DNA of 64,000 bases, taken from NCBI RefSeq assembly GCF_026151205.1, contig NC_087078.1, positions 248,001-312,000 on the forward strand, written 5' to 3'. Positions 41,201 through 43,946 of this stretch are shown piece after piece. This DNA is from Bolinopsis microptera. Taxonomy: Eukaryota; Ctenophora; Tentaculata; Lobata; Bolinopsidae. Each line of letters begins with the position of its first letter. Position 1 is the stretch's first letter. The notes below the pieces were generated by a model that saw nothing but the letters and a program-made list of their open reading frames with translations, did no database searches and was not told the origin of the DNA. The translations under genes and the position numbers were made by a program.

Positions 41201-43313
41201 ACAAGTGAGGATAGGTTCTCCTTATTTACAGCTTATGTTTGCAGAAGGACGACATCTGTGACAACTCAGTTAGTTACCATGACAACTCAGACATGCCCTT
41301 CGAGGTGGAAGATGCGACGAGTTCCAGCGAGGGACTATTTAGCAAAGACTCTGCATACGACCTGACTCCACCTTGTAAGTAAAAATTGTTCTTAGTTAGT
41401 TACCATGGTAACGTTACCTTGGCCAGTTGGTAGATCACCGACCGGCTATAAGCCGGCTACTAACCGGCTAATAGCCGTTTTCGCTGAATTACTTATAGCC
41501 GGCTCCTGACTATCGTTCAGTTTAGCTATAAAAATTGTAGCCGGCTATAAGCCGGCTTATAGCCGGTTAGTAGCCGCTTACATTTGTTGTTGAGCGACGG
41601 CTATTAGCCGGTTATAAGCCTGCTATTAGCCGTTTTGGTATTAAAAGTGGTTATAAGCCGGCTATAAGCCGGTTATAAGATATTAACTCAACTACATCGT
41701 ACTGAACGATAGTCAGGAACCGGCTATAAGAAATTCAGTGAAAACGGCTATTAGCCGGTTATAAGCCGGCTATTAGCCGGCTACTAACCGGCTTATAGCC
41801 GGCTTATAGCCGGCTACAATTTTTATAGCCGGCTATAAGCCGGCTTATAGCCGGTTAGTAGCCGCTTACATTTGTTGTTGAGCGACGGCTATTAGCCGGT
41901 TATAAGCCTGCTATTAGCCGTTTTGGTATTAAAAGTGGTTATAAGCCGGCTATAAGCCGGTTATAAGATATTAACTCAACTACATCGTACTGAACGATAG
42001 TCAGGAGCCGGCTATAAGAAATTCAGTGAAAACGGCTATTAGCCGGTTATAAGCCGGTTATTAGCCGTTTAGGTATCGAAAGTGGTTATAAGCCGGTTAT
42101 AAGATATTAACTCAGTTCAGTACGATGAAGTTAAGTTAATATCTTATAGCCGGCTTATAGCCGGCTTATAACCACTTTCGATACCTAAACGGCTAATAGC
42201 CGGCTTATAACCGGCTAATAGCCGTTTTCGCTGAATTACTTATAGCCGGCTCCTGACTATCGTTCAGTACGATGTAGTTGAGTTAATATCTTATAACCGG
42301 CTTATAGCCGGCTTATAACCACTTTCGATACCTAAACGGCTAATAGCCGGCTTATAACCGGCTGTAATAATTGTAGCCGGCTATAAGCCGGTTTATAGCC
42401 GGCTTTTAACCGGCTTATAGCCGGTCGGTGATCTACCAATTTCCCCGTTACCTTATATGGTAATGTAACCATGGTTAACATGACCTGACTCCACCTTGTA
42501 AGTAAGTTACCATGGTCAGCAATGTAACCATGATAGCGTGGTAGTTTGATTTATGTCAAACGGCCGTGATTTTGCCCAACTTTTCATTATATTCATACAT
42601 TATGTGGACATATTATATAAATATATTCGTCCCTTCTGGGGCGCTAGTTTTAACGTAAGAAAGAGCTTACTTATCAACCCTCACCCTAATACTTTAGCGT
42701 CTCCAGTTTTCGAGAGAAACGCAAACGACAGAACACTGTTTTGCGCGAAACCAGGCAAGGCTTCTGCAAAATCTGGACTTGGAGCCCTCTCTCCCAACCA
42801 AACCTTCACCTCATTCCGTCTGGTTAGTAAATAGTATTACCTTATATGGCATTGTTACCATGGTGACACTCCCTTATATGGTATTGTTACCATGGTGACA
42901 CTCCCTTATATGGTATTGTTACCGTGGTGACACTCCCTTATATGGTATTGTTACCATGGTGATACTCCCTTATATGGTAGTGTGGAGCTCTCTCTCTGAT
43001 CAAAGCCCTATTTCATTCTGTTTAGTTCAGGTTAATAAAATAAATGGTTTTAAAGACTCTAACTGTAATGCTTGTTGTTCATTACCATGGTAACCACTGT
43101 AACCATAGCAACTAACTGATCTCCATCCATTAGTTGTTTGTACTAACTGTAATTCTATCCCAGGATAAGATGACTGTAGGAGGAAGTCAACAAGCTCCCG
43201 CTAGTCCCCGACTCGGTGAGTCCAGGAGAGCCGCCATGAAGAAAGGGAACCCCCGCAACTTGAGACCTCCGCGCAAAGTACTGGCAGAATCTCAGCGACA
43301 GAGTCAAGTGTAG
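2138..43313 (+). CDS. ARHGAP6-like: ARHGAP6-like Rho GTPase-activating protein, 27-exon gene model
   Basis: The product would accelerate GTP hydrolysis by Rho-family GTPases and so act on the actin cytoskeleton at cytoplasm or membrane. The model joins 27 exons (listed separately) in consistent phase: 3489 nt, about 1162 aa. Residues about 301-500 hold a pre-GAP region with an IPKD...EMPL segment like that of ARHGAP6. The RhoGAP domain spans about 516-710, with the arginine finger in GIFRV (about R539), the conserved lysine in LIKEF (about K576) and the asparagine in SNLAVVIGPNLL (about N660). The N-terminal 300 residues are basic, Ser-rich and carry an acidic run; the C-terminal 450 are Ser/Asn-rich and look disordered. 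Human ARHGAP6 has about 970 aa with similar order. Exons 4, 5, 8, 11 and 12 are weakest. Introns are filled with minisatellites and contain transposons. The assignment to ARHGAP6/36 rather than ARHGAP18/28 rests on the finger and post-GAP motifs. Confidence 0.8.
2254..3566 (+). other. intron 1, unique part
   Basis: AT-rich intron. Near its start are three short tandem copies of ATGGTAACAATTCC-type sequence (2286-2400), again carrying the GGTAAC half-palindrome. No coding segment is seen in the remainder. Confidence 0.5.
3567..3828 (+). repeat. duplicated splice acceptor plus exon-2 fragment, separated by CCAGGTAA arrays
   Basis: The block CCCTCCCTCAAACAG (acceptor) followed by the first about 30 nt of exon 2 occurs at about 3571, 3708 and 3813. 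Copies one and two run into (CCAGGTAA) minisatellites; only the third continues into the full exon. Each extra copy ends GACCAG|GTAACC, a donor-like junction, so each looks like a small acceptor-exon-donor cassette. Open frames on the minus strand here are by-products of the repeat. Confidence 0.85.
3829..3931 (+). CDS. ARHGAP6-like: ARHGAP6-like exon 2
   Basis: Phase 2 in, phase 0 out. Reads AATRVKSSETPTPDDVLEEL then AKHKQLSASDSQIE. Acceptor CCCTCCCTCAAACAG, donor GAG|GTACCT. The other two frames contain stops, so the phase is fixed by exon 1 and exon 3. No known domain. Confidence 0.75.
3898..4302 (+). repeat. tandem copies of the exon-2 3' end with its donor
   Basis: The last about 25 nt of exon 2 (AGCGCTAGTGA, CTCAGATAGAG) plus the donor GTACCTGACATA recur at about 3989, 4093 and 4191, each followed by an AT run and TAACCTGGTAACTAGGTAGT sequence. 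Four copies in all, including the real exon end. The last copy runs into a long T/A tract able to form a hairpin (4227-4276). Confidence 0.85.
4303..5400 (+). other. intron 2, unique AT-rich part
   Basis: Non-coding on the + strand. The minus strand has a 118-codon open frame at 4457-4813 with no recognisable motif; I do not call it a gene. A short inverted segment around 4965-5010 repeats ATATAAATATGTAATTAGATAAGG-like halves. Confidence 0.4.
5401..5590 (+). repeat. CCAGACAGTAA / CAGCTTAGTAACCAG minisatellite
   Basis: Imperfect tandem units of 10 to 30 bp built from GTAACCAG and GTAACTCA. The array stops just before the exon-3 acceptor. Confidence 0.8.
5608..5697 (+). CDS. ARHGAP6-like: ARHGAP6-like exon 3
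   Basis: Thirty codons, phase 0 to 0: VDGRRDERGSSKKGRKGKSL then RSTYKKLKEE. Very basic, like a nuclear-localisation or acidic-lipid-binding stretch (inference). Acceptor ATAATACAG, donor GAG|GTTTGT. Confidence 0.75.
5713..5960 (+). repeat. TAACCTAGTAACTAGCTAG minisatellite
   Basis: About a dozen imperfect units starting 15 bp after the exon-3 donor. Confidence 0.8.
6021..6398 (+). repeat. 19-bp CCTAGCCACCACCCAGTAA minisatellite
   Basis: About 20 nearly identical 19-bp units; one unit near 6310 has two substitutions. Confidence 0.9.
6399..7138 (+). other. intron 3, unique part
   Basis: No coding exon or repeat recognised apart from scattered TTACTAG words. Ends in TTTTCACTTTTAG, the acceptor of exon 4. 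Confidence 0.4.
7139..7177 (+). CDS. ARHGAP6-like: ARHGAP6-like exon 4 (small, tentative)
   Basis: Thirteen codons, DFCELLDYKVWNQ, phase 0 to 0, with acceptor TTTTTCACTTTTAG and donor CAG|GTGTGT. An earlier donor (AAG|GTTTGG at 7165) would give nine codons in the same phase. The donor abuts a two-copy repeat (7178-7252), which is the habit of other real donors in this gene. Confidence 0.45.
7178..7500 (+). repeat. TACTAGTAGTA-rich repeats in intron 4
   Basis: A roughly 35-bp unit of GTGTGTTAGTACTAGGTACT type is duplicated at 7178-7252, and loose TACTAGTAG runs occupy 7415-7500. The TACTAG words are palindromic. Confidence 0.7.
7676..7736 (+). CDS. ARHGAP6-like: ARHGAP6-like exon 5 (tentative)
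   Basis: Phase 0 in, phase 1 out: GILSRQDTKALLRGDSATGC. It is included because it alone supplies the phase-1 junction that exon 6 needs. Acceptor AATAAATTCAG, donor GCG|GTAGAA (weak). Confidence 0.5.
8227..8325 (+). repeat. two-copy direct repeat in intron 5
   Basis: About 45 bp starting at TATTAAAGAGCTGCAGCCCC is present twice. It also resembles AGAGCTGCAACCCCC at 28270, so it may be an end of a dispersed element. Confidence 0.6.
8740..8798 (+). CDS. ARHGAP6-like: ARHGAP6-like exon 6
   Basis: Phase 1 in, phase 0 out: AEHQPRSNSCSPSFHVPFVP. Tandem CAG acceptors (CCAG|CAG|AG) could drop one residue. Donor CCT|GTAAGT is strong. Ser/Pro-rich. Confidence 0.7.
8799..9318 (+). repeat. CTGCTAGTATCCTAGTAAC minisatellite beginning at the exon-6 donor
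   Basis: About 28 units of 17 to 19 bp. The first unit is the donor itself (GTAAGTATCCTAGTAA), so the array grew from the 5' splice site outward. Confidence 0.85.
9337..9466 (+). CDS. ARHGAP6-like: ARHGAP6-like exon 7, acidic run
   Basis: Phase 0 in, phase 1 out. Starts VFTPVMERARRVSRTMSRPF and continues AEEWGSDEDEEEEDDADP. The basic-then-acidic pattern with RRVSRTMSRP looks like a basophilic kinase site (inference). Acceptor CCCCCCTGTCAG, donor CTCG|GTTACT. Confidence 0.8.
9528..9562 (+). CDS. ARHGAP6-like: ARHGAP6-like exon 8 (microexon, tentative)
   Basis: Phase 1 in, phase 0 out; joined with exon 7 it reads AELLKLLELKLT, amphipathic. Good acceptor (GTTTTTACAACCAG), moderate donor (ACA|GTATAAGT). 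It is needed because exon 7 cannot join exon 9 directly without a stop. Confidence 0.5.
9719..9792 (+). CDS. ARHGAP6-like: ARHGAP6-like exon 9
   Basis: Phase 0 in, phase 2 out: SQQYPSNLKKNSLYSTDSEE then AVSK. Acceptor TTCTGTGTTTCAG, donor AAAAG|GTAAGC, both strong. Confidence 0.8.
9938..10312 (+). repeat. poly-C minisatellite (C7-C19 runs)
   Basis: About eleven units of TATTAATACTCAGTACC followed by 6 to 19 C and CTGTATG. The minus strand carries matching G runs with potential for stacked G-quadruplexes. Confidence 0.85.
10333..10492 (+). CDS. ARHGAP6-like: ARHGAP6-like exon 10
   Basis: Phase 2 in, phase 0 out: RPPLSRNLSEEKRSDSRGRR, KSAAGFLMSYASLKLHQIKH, AGSTESLTDWEYCD. Strong acceptor (GACCTGTACTCCAG) and donor (GAC|GTGAGT). 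The STESLTDWEY end resembles short acidic/aromatic motifs in other ARHGAP N-termini (weak inference). Confidence 0.8.
10499..11015 (+). repeat. about 50-bp ATTACTGAGAATTATATTAG minisatellite
   Basis: About ten AT-rich units of 48 to 51 bp, starting within 10 bp of the exon-10 donor. Confidence 0.85.
11262..11467 (+). repeat. 11-bp TTAACAACACC array
   Basis: About 18 units with single substitutions in two of them. The flanks (11016-11261 and 11468-11999) show no gene. Confidence 0.9.
12003..17150 (+). repeat. 5.1-kb array of a 34-bp unit (about 150 copies)
   Basis: Units contain CACTCAACTCTTTCTAG then TTAATGTTAGTTAGT, with two main variants (GTATCACTC or GTTTCACTC) and a 33-bp form lacking one T. 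CACTCAACTCTTTCTAG resembles a 3' splice acceptor and GTTAGT is a donor used elsewhere in this gene (exons 1, 18, 26). It lies in the long intron after exon 10. Blocks of variants recur in the same order (for example around 12003 and 12520), which indicates segmental duplication inside the array. Confidence 0.95.
17151..18045 (+). other. unique intron sequence with a 9-bp (CTGCCTACC) array
   Basis: About nine copies of CTGCCTACC occupy 17885-17970. Two ACCATGGCAATATTAC copies lie at 17465-17510. No exon could be fixed here although one with phase 0 in and 1 out would be welcome for the first unit of the next array. Confidence 0.5.
18046..20463 (+). repeat. 93-bp microexon-plus-intron array, 26 copies
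   Basis: Every unit reads acceptor (CTAATTTCTTTAG), a 16-nt segment ATTGAGGAGCACTACC, donor GTGAGT, then a 71-bp spacer. Units differ by few substitutions (AAATG or AACTG or GAATG). The 780-codon minus-strand frame exists only because 93 is a multiple of three. Inference: a short exon and its intron were amplified as one unit. Confidence 0.95.
20371..20386 (+). CDS. ARHGAP6-like: ARHGAP6-like exon 11 (16-nt microexon, last of 26 copies)
   Basis: ATTGAGGAGCACTACC gives IEEHY plus one base, phase 0 in and 1 out. Any of 25 identical upstream copies with the same acceptor would serve equally; using more than one in tandem would break the frame, since 16 is not a multiple of three, until three are joined. 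Confidence 0.35.
20464..20480 (+). CDS. ARHGAP6-like: ARHGAP6-like exon 12 (17-nt microexon, tentative)
   Basis: Follows the array's final acceptor CTAATTTCTTTAG. Reads H-MKFDP, phase 1 in, phase 0 out, donor CCT|GTAGAT (weak). Chosen because it restores the phase required by exon 13. Alternative exons in 20.5-28.6 kb are possible. Confidence 0.3.
20481..22070 (+). other. unique intron sequence
   Basis: No supported exon. Short duplications include TTAGTAATAGTACGTACTG (21139 and 21170) and TAATGCTTAAATTGGTTGAG (21879 and 21912). A G-rich/C-rich inverted pair (GGAGGGGGAGGGGGTTC, GAACCCCCCCTCC) at 21429-21461 can form a hairpin. Confidence 0.4.
22074..22230 (+). repeat. three-copy 53-54-bp repeat
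   Basis: Units hold ACTGGGTTTACTACAATTTG and GCTTGTTACTGCCTTCTCC. The overlapping short open frames here are by-products. Confidence 0.8.
22805..23250 (+). repeat. CACGTG E-box array (16-bp unit, about 20 copies)
   Basis: Three longer units (ATTACAGTGATACCTACTGT) precede about 20 copies of CACGTGCTGTATAACA. Each has a perfect CACGTG palindrome, the site of bHLH factors such as MYC/MAX, USF or CLOCK. The minus-strand frames of 105 to 166 codons are artefacts of the array. Confidence 0.9.
23251..24387 (+). other. unique intron sequence with small duplications
   Basis: Three GTACAGTTAGCA units occur at 23998-24028, and an approximately 57-bp unit holding CACTAGTCACTACACTAGTG is duplicated at 24080-24200. 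No coding segment supported. Confidence 0.4.
24396..27841. mobile_element. 3.4-kb foldback DNA transposon with 8-bp target duplication
   Basis: The ends are GGCACTATCCGTCGC and its exact complement GCGACGGATAGTGCC, flanked by AAGCTATG at 24388-24395 and 27842-27849. Arms of about 1.2 kb (24396-25620 and 26577-27841) are near-perfect inverted copies; the outer 450 bp of each is built of CGGACTCCGAGCGG / CCGGCGGAGTCCG palindromes. The spacer of about 950 bp has no transposase-like frame. An 8-bp duplication suggests the hAT or P/Merlin-type groups; family not settled. Non-autonomous. High arm identity indicates a recent origin or gene conversion. Confidence 0.9.
27850..28262 (+). repeat. 61-bp triplicated sequence and flank
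   Basis: Three copies (27880-28048) of a unit with TTTGTCACTGACGATATATT and GGCAGTGTTACCATGATAAC, the latter an X-box-like half palindrome. The remainder is unique. Confidence 0.8.
28281..28306. repeat. poly-C tract
   Basis: A run of about 18 C followed by CTCCCAC, preceded by AGAGCTGCAA. Confidence 0.9.
28604..28763 (+). CDS. ARHGAP6-like: ARHGAP6-like exon 13
   Basis: Phase 0 in, phase 1 out: DIEQYENSRTGERYDPETTV, LSELHPKELDYLRTLSLERY, NEKNTGVVASIPK. This aligns by eye with the LSELERARLQEVAFYQL...ITIPKD segment of ARHGAP6. Acceptor GTCACTCCTGCAG, donor AAAG|GTAACC. A second CCTAAAG|GTGAGC at 28807 is a copy of the junction lying after an in-frame stop. Confidence 0.88.
28764..28812 (+). 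repeat. AGTAACCAT micro-array between two copies of the exon-13 donor
   Basis: Four ATAGTAACC units separate CCATACCTAAAG|GTAACC from a second CCATACCTAAAG|GTGAGC. The exon end was duplicated together with the donor. Confidence 0.85.
28872..30405 (+). repeat. 34-bp GCTTCAGGTATTGGTGATCA array, about 45 copies
   Basis: Each unit ends GTCTGTAACATTAG and restarts CTTCAG|GTATTGG, so it contains an acceptor-like TAACATTAG, six nucleotides, and a donor-like CAG|GTATTG. Very homogeneous, with variants CATGTC, ATAAGC and ATTAAC. Confidence 0.95.
30877..31197 (+). repeat. 27-bp GCACGTGCACTGTATTACAG array, about 12 copies
   Basis: Units carry GCACGTGC or TACGTGC palindromes and two ATTACAG acceptor-like words. 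Two overlapping + frames of about 120 codons arise from the 27-bp period. 30406-30876 is unique AT-rich sequence. Confidence 0.9.
31198..31739 (+). other. unique intron sequence before exon 14
   Basis: Contains a short hairpin (TATGGTTACAGT / ACTGTAACCATA at 31274-31305). No coding segment. Confidence 0.5.
31740..31808 (+). CDS. ARHGAP6-like: ARHGAP6-like exon 14
   Basis: Phase 1 in and out: PGRKLKRTSSYRGKKSVEKE. With exon 13 it makes IPKDPGRKLKR, matching the IPKDGQKRKK region of ARHGAP6. Acceptor ACATTTCAG, donor ACA|GTAAGT. The donor is repeated 25 bp on (CCACA|GTAAGTAA), another junction copy. Confidence 0.85.
31829..31935 (+). repeat. 10-bp AATGTGTATA array
   Basis: About ten units filling most of the 157-bp intron 14. 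Confidence 0.9.
31966..32157 (+). CDS. ARHGAP6-like: ARHGAP6-like exon 15
   Basis: Phase 1 in and out: LLAGGIFEMPLHVVLQIDAI followed by a basic stretch ending RSLTPRLGRRFGSLK. The FEMPLHVVL segment corresponds to FGMPLSQVI of ARHGAP6. Acceptor TTTCCCCTCAG, donor AAAG|GTAAAG. Confidence 0.88.
32158..32692 (+). other. intron 15, unique
   Basis: Short AACGTAACGTAAC repeats at 32210-32242. Nothing else recognised. Confidence 0.5.
32693..32869 (+). CDS. ARHGAP6-like: ARHGAP6-like exon 16
   Basis: Phase 1 in and out: CRSFSTPNTPMDSRKKRPVS, then PTASLTCNYGNHGNTNSNN and TLDDLVSKLSNFSRAI. The CNYGNHGN stretch is encoded by a TAACCATGGTAAC palindrome of the dispersed X-box type, so the motif lies in coding sequence. 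Acceptor GTGTTTTCAG, donor ACG|GTACGT. Confidence 0.83.
33041..33133 (+). CDS. ARHGAP6-like: ARHGAP6-like exon 17, start of RhoGAP domain
   Basis: Phase 1 in and out: SSKSLFDDSELNKHEIPIIL then KNCCQFVLQNG. IPIILKNCCQFVLQNG matches the first helix of RhoGAP domains (ARHGAP6: VDSCCQHLEKHG). Acceptor ATAATTCCAG, donor ACG|GTACAG. Confidence 0.9.
33134..33748 (+). other. intron 17 with a second copy of a dispersed repeat
   Basis: 33445-33541 resembles 1797-1892. Four GTAACCATGGTAACG-type palindromes lie at about 33188, 33207, 33325 and 33548. Confidence 0.6.
33749..33955 (+). CDS. ARHGAP6-like: ARHGAP6-like exon 18, RhoGAP catalytic core
   Basis: Phase 1 in and out. LDQQGIFRVCGAKKQVRTLR holds the catalytic arginine finger (GIFRV). 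Further on VAGLIKEFIKELPEALLT carries the conserved lysine and ELP turn. Acceptor CATTCTCCGCAG, donor AGAC|GTTAGT. Confidence 0.95.
33930..34065 (+). repeat. four copies of the exon-18 end with its donor
   Basis: The 29-bp unit CTTTCATACACTGCAGAC|GTTAGTTTTAC is repeated directly after the exon. CACTGCAG inside it is also acceptor-like. Confidence 0.9.
34434..34722. mobile_element. GC-rich MITE, probably hAT-like
   Basis: Imperfect termini CAGCATTGCACGCCGCC and GGCGGCGTGCAGCACTG resemble those of the 45030 element. Internal CCGCCG runs alternate with AT-rich sequence. A target duplication could not be fixed because the insertion lies among CACTGCAG repeats. Confidence 0.6.
34774..34925 (+). 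CDS. ARHGAP6-like: ARHGAP6-like exon 19, RhoGAP middle
   Basis: Phase 1 in, phase 0 out: LEALDARLEAYRELIRLLPD, SNRDTLQFLLKFFRVVADNS, EDRVDNDGLP. LLPDSNRDTL...LLKF is typical of RhoGAP domains. Acceptor CTCTTCCTCAG, donor CCA|GTGAGT. Confidence 0.93.
34869..35147 (+). repeat. duplicated exon-19 3' end with donor, flanking a GGTTACCT array
   Basis: About 87 bp from TTCAGAGTTGTGGCCGACAA through the donor to TTTAGTAGTAGTGGTTA occur at 34870 and again at 35062. About 13 GGTTACCT units lie between. The second copy keeps the reading frame and the donor but lacks an acceptor. Confidence 0.95.
35148..35425 (+). other. intron 19, unique remainder
   Basis: No feature recognised; ends in the CATATCTATTTCAG acceptor. 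Confidence 0.5.
35426..35605 (+). CDS. ARHGAP6-like: ARHGAP6-like exon 20, end of RhoGAP domain
   Basis: Sixty codons, phase 0 to 0: IEGNRMDISNLAVVIGPNLL, HRRKRGGPDSISRLAHEAWE, APIVIEVVKELLEHHQLLFT. The NLAVVIGPNLL motif holds the conserved Asn and Pro of the fold; the close ARHGAP6 parallel is [20 protein letters not shown]. Donor ACA|GTCAGT is the first unit of the following array. Confidence 0.93.
35591..38112 (+). repeat. 2.5-kb array of acceptor + 12-nt exon end + donor (about 48 copies)
   Basis: Units of 50 to 57 bp read CTTACTTACAG|CTACTCTTTACA|GTCAGT then TCAACTCGTTCACTTAC. CTACTCTTTACA is the last 12 nt of exon 20 (LLFT). Each unit thus has a plausible acceptor, an in-frame 12-nt block and the same donor. 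The 625- and 212-codon frames across it are not proteins. Confidence 0.95.
38381..38512 (+). CDS. ARHGAP6-like: ARHGAP6-like exon 21
   Basis: Forty-four codons, phase 0 to 0: VECYLRKEVLRRMQETKQSH, FNDVLNGYTGTEEDGRGRLT, PDNQ. Follows the GAP domain as in ARHGAP6 (LFMVPPDLQNEVL). Acceptor CCATTACGCAG preceded by TACTAAC branch-like words, donor CAG|GTAATC. Confidence 0.88.
38506..38945 (+). repeat. CCAGGTAA array with scattered exon-21 end copies
   Basis: Begins at the exon-21 donor (AACCAG|GTAATC). Interspersed are CAGCCTAACTCCTGATA (38770, 38940), GAGGCCGCCTAACTCCTG (38812) and a duplicated ATCTCACTTGAAAGCAAGGT block. Confidence 0.9.
39330..39878 (+). CDS. ARHGAP6-like: ARHGAP6-like exon 22
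   Basis: Phase 0 in and out. Starts DYTVASKRRRLQ then four LQDTR repeats from a 15-bp coding minisatellite, a long Asn/Thr/Gln-rich stretch and ends MRRRSKEKW. Acceptor AACTACACAG, donor TGG|GTGAGT (strong). The frame stays open past the donor to 40049, giving an alternative 3' end. Confidence 0.7.
39879..40049 (+). CDS. ARHGAP6-like: alternative read-through end of exon 22
   Basis: If the 39878 donor is not used, 56 more codons follow (VSWKTANKLNLSKRLTRSVF ... NVEVKALCY) to TGA at 40047-40049, and AATAAA lies at 40194-40199. This would give a shorter isoform lacking exons 23-27. A TAGTTACCATGGTTACC palindrome encodes SYHGYR inside it. Confidence 0.5.
   Translation: MSWKTANKLNLSKRLTRSVFLKHWRENYHSYHGYRRKNHHSSLRDLSNVEVKALCY
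40194..40199 (+). terminator. AATAAA polyadenylation signal of the short isoform
   Basis: Lies 145 bp after the read-through stop, within the intron before exon 23. Downstream T-rich sequence is moderate. Confidence 0.4.
40339..40502 (+). CDS. ARHGAP6-like: ARHGAP6-like exon 23
   Basis: Phase 0 in, phase 2 out: GESRSNLSSSQNLSSSQNLS, then SNQRHLMNGSSGFVSGGCSS. Three SSQNL-type repeats. Acceptor GTATATTTCAG, donor CAA|GTAAGC. Confidence 0.8.
40763..40871 (+). CDS. ARHGAP6-like: ARHGAP6-like exon 24
   Basis: Phase 2 in, phase 0 out: RDECRMGYCERQHSSPELNN, LNLEKDSRKRLSRSLD. RKRLSRSLD looks like a 14-3-3 or basophilic kinase motif (inference). Acceptor CTATACCTTCAG, donor GAT|GTAAGT. Confidence 0.8.
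40880..41025 (+). repeat. about 35-bp ATGGTAACCGTTACGC repeat, four copies
   Basis: Starts nine bases after the exon-24 donor. Units hold GGTAACCGTTACGC and GCGCACTGGTCCATTGTC. Confidence 0.9.
41245..41374 (+). CDS. ARHGAP6-like: ARHGAP6-like exon 25
   Basis: Phase 0 in, phase 1 out: KDDICDNSVSYHDNSDMPFE, VEDATSSSEGLFSKDSAYDL, TPP. Acidic and Ser-rich. Acceptor TTATGTTTGCAG, donor CTT|GTAAGT. Confidence 0.8.
41427..42439. mobile_element. foldback/cruciform element of AGCCGGCTATAAGCCGG palindromes
   Basis: Termini TTGGTAGATCACCGACCGG and the complement CCGGTCGGTGATCTACCAA. The interior is a dense nest of GCCGGCTTATAGCCGG / GCCGGCTATTAGCCGG words in both orientations, with AGTTAATATCTTATA and ACGATAGTCAGGA segments also inverted. 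No open frame. It sits in intron 25. No target duplication could be set. Confidence 0.85.
42482..42509 (+). repeat. orphan copy of the exon-25 end and donor
   Basis: GACCTGACTCCACCTTGTAAG repeats the last bases of exon 25 plus its donor, 1.1 kb downstream and on the other side of the foldback element, in the same TTACCATGG context. Confidence 0.85.
42698..42822 (+). CDS. ARHGAP6-like: ARHGAP6-like exon 26
   Basis: Phase 1 in, phase 0 out: SSPVFERNANDRTLFCAKPG, KASAKSGLGALSPNQTFTSF, RL. Joined to exon 25 it reads LTPPSSPVF. Acceptor TAATACTTTAG, donor CTG|GTTAGT. Confidence 0.78.
42832..42976 (+). repeat. 33-bp repeat with GTTACCATGGTGAC, about four copies
   Basis: Units hold CTTATATGGTATTGTTACC and ATGGTGACACTCC; starts 10 bp after the exon-26 donor. 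Confidence 0.9.
43164..43313 (+). CDS. ARHGAP6-like: ARHGAP6-like exon 27 (stop codon)
   Basis: Phase 0 in: DKMTVGGSQQAPASPRLGES, RRAAMKKGNPRNLRPPRKVL, AESQRQSQV, stop TAG at 43311-43313. Very basic tail. Acceptor TTCTATCCCAG. An internal CTCG|GTGAGT at 43215 could be an alternative donor. Confidence 0.78.
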   Translation, partial: DKMTVGGSQQAPASPRLGESRRAAMKKGNPRNLRPPRKVLAESQRQSQV

Positions 43314-43444
43314 CCATGGTAACCACTCTTACCTGAGTCAAGTGGTGTCCTTTTTTAGGCATCACGTGATAATTACTACATCACAGTTACTATGGTAACA
43401 CAGCATCATGACATCACCCCGCGTGAAATGGCAGCTTGAGCCTT

Positions 43445-43946
43445 GAAGTGACGCCACAAATAGAAACATCTCGTCACGCATTGTCGAAGTGACGTCACAA
43501 ATAGAAACATCTCGTCACGCATTGTTGAAGTGACGTCACAAATAGAAACATCTCGTCACGCATTGTTGATGTGACGTCACAAATAGAACCATCTCGTCAC
43601 GCATTGTCGAAGTGACGTCACAAATAGAACCATCTCGTCACGCATTGTTGATGTGACGTTACAAATAGAAACATCTCGTCACGCATTGTCGAAGTGACGT
43701 TACAAATAGAACCATCTCGTCACGCATTGTTGATGTGACGTTACAAATAGAAACATCTCGTCACGCATTGTTGAAGTGACGTCACAAATAGAACCATCTC
43801 GTCACGCATTGTCGAAGTGACGTCACAAATAGAACCATCTCGTCACGCATTGTTGATGTGACGTTACAAATAGAAACATCTCGTCACGCATTGTTGAAGT
43901 GACGTCACAAATAGAACCATCTCGTCACGCATTGTCGAAGTGACGT
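43445..43946 (+). repeat. 41-bp CRE-containing array, 12 copies
   Basis: Each unit holds GAAGTGACGTCACAAATAG and CATCTCGTCACGCATTG. Seven copies have the perfect cAMP-response element TGACGTCA, four have TGACGTTA and one TGACGCCA. It lies 132 bp after the stop codon, in the 3' UTR or just beyond. Confidence 0.92.
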
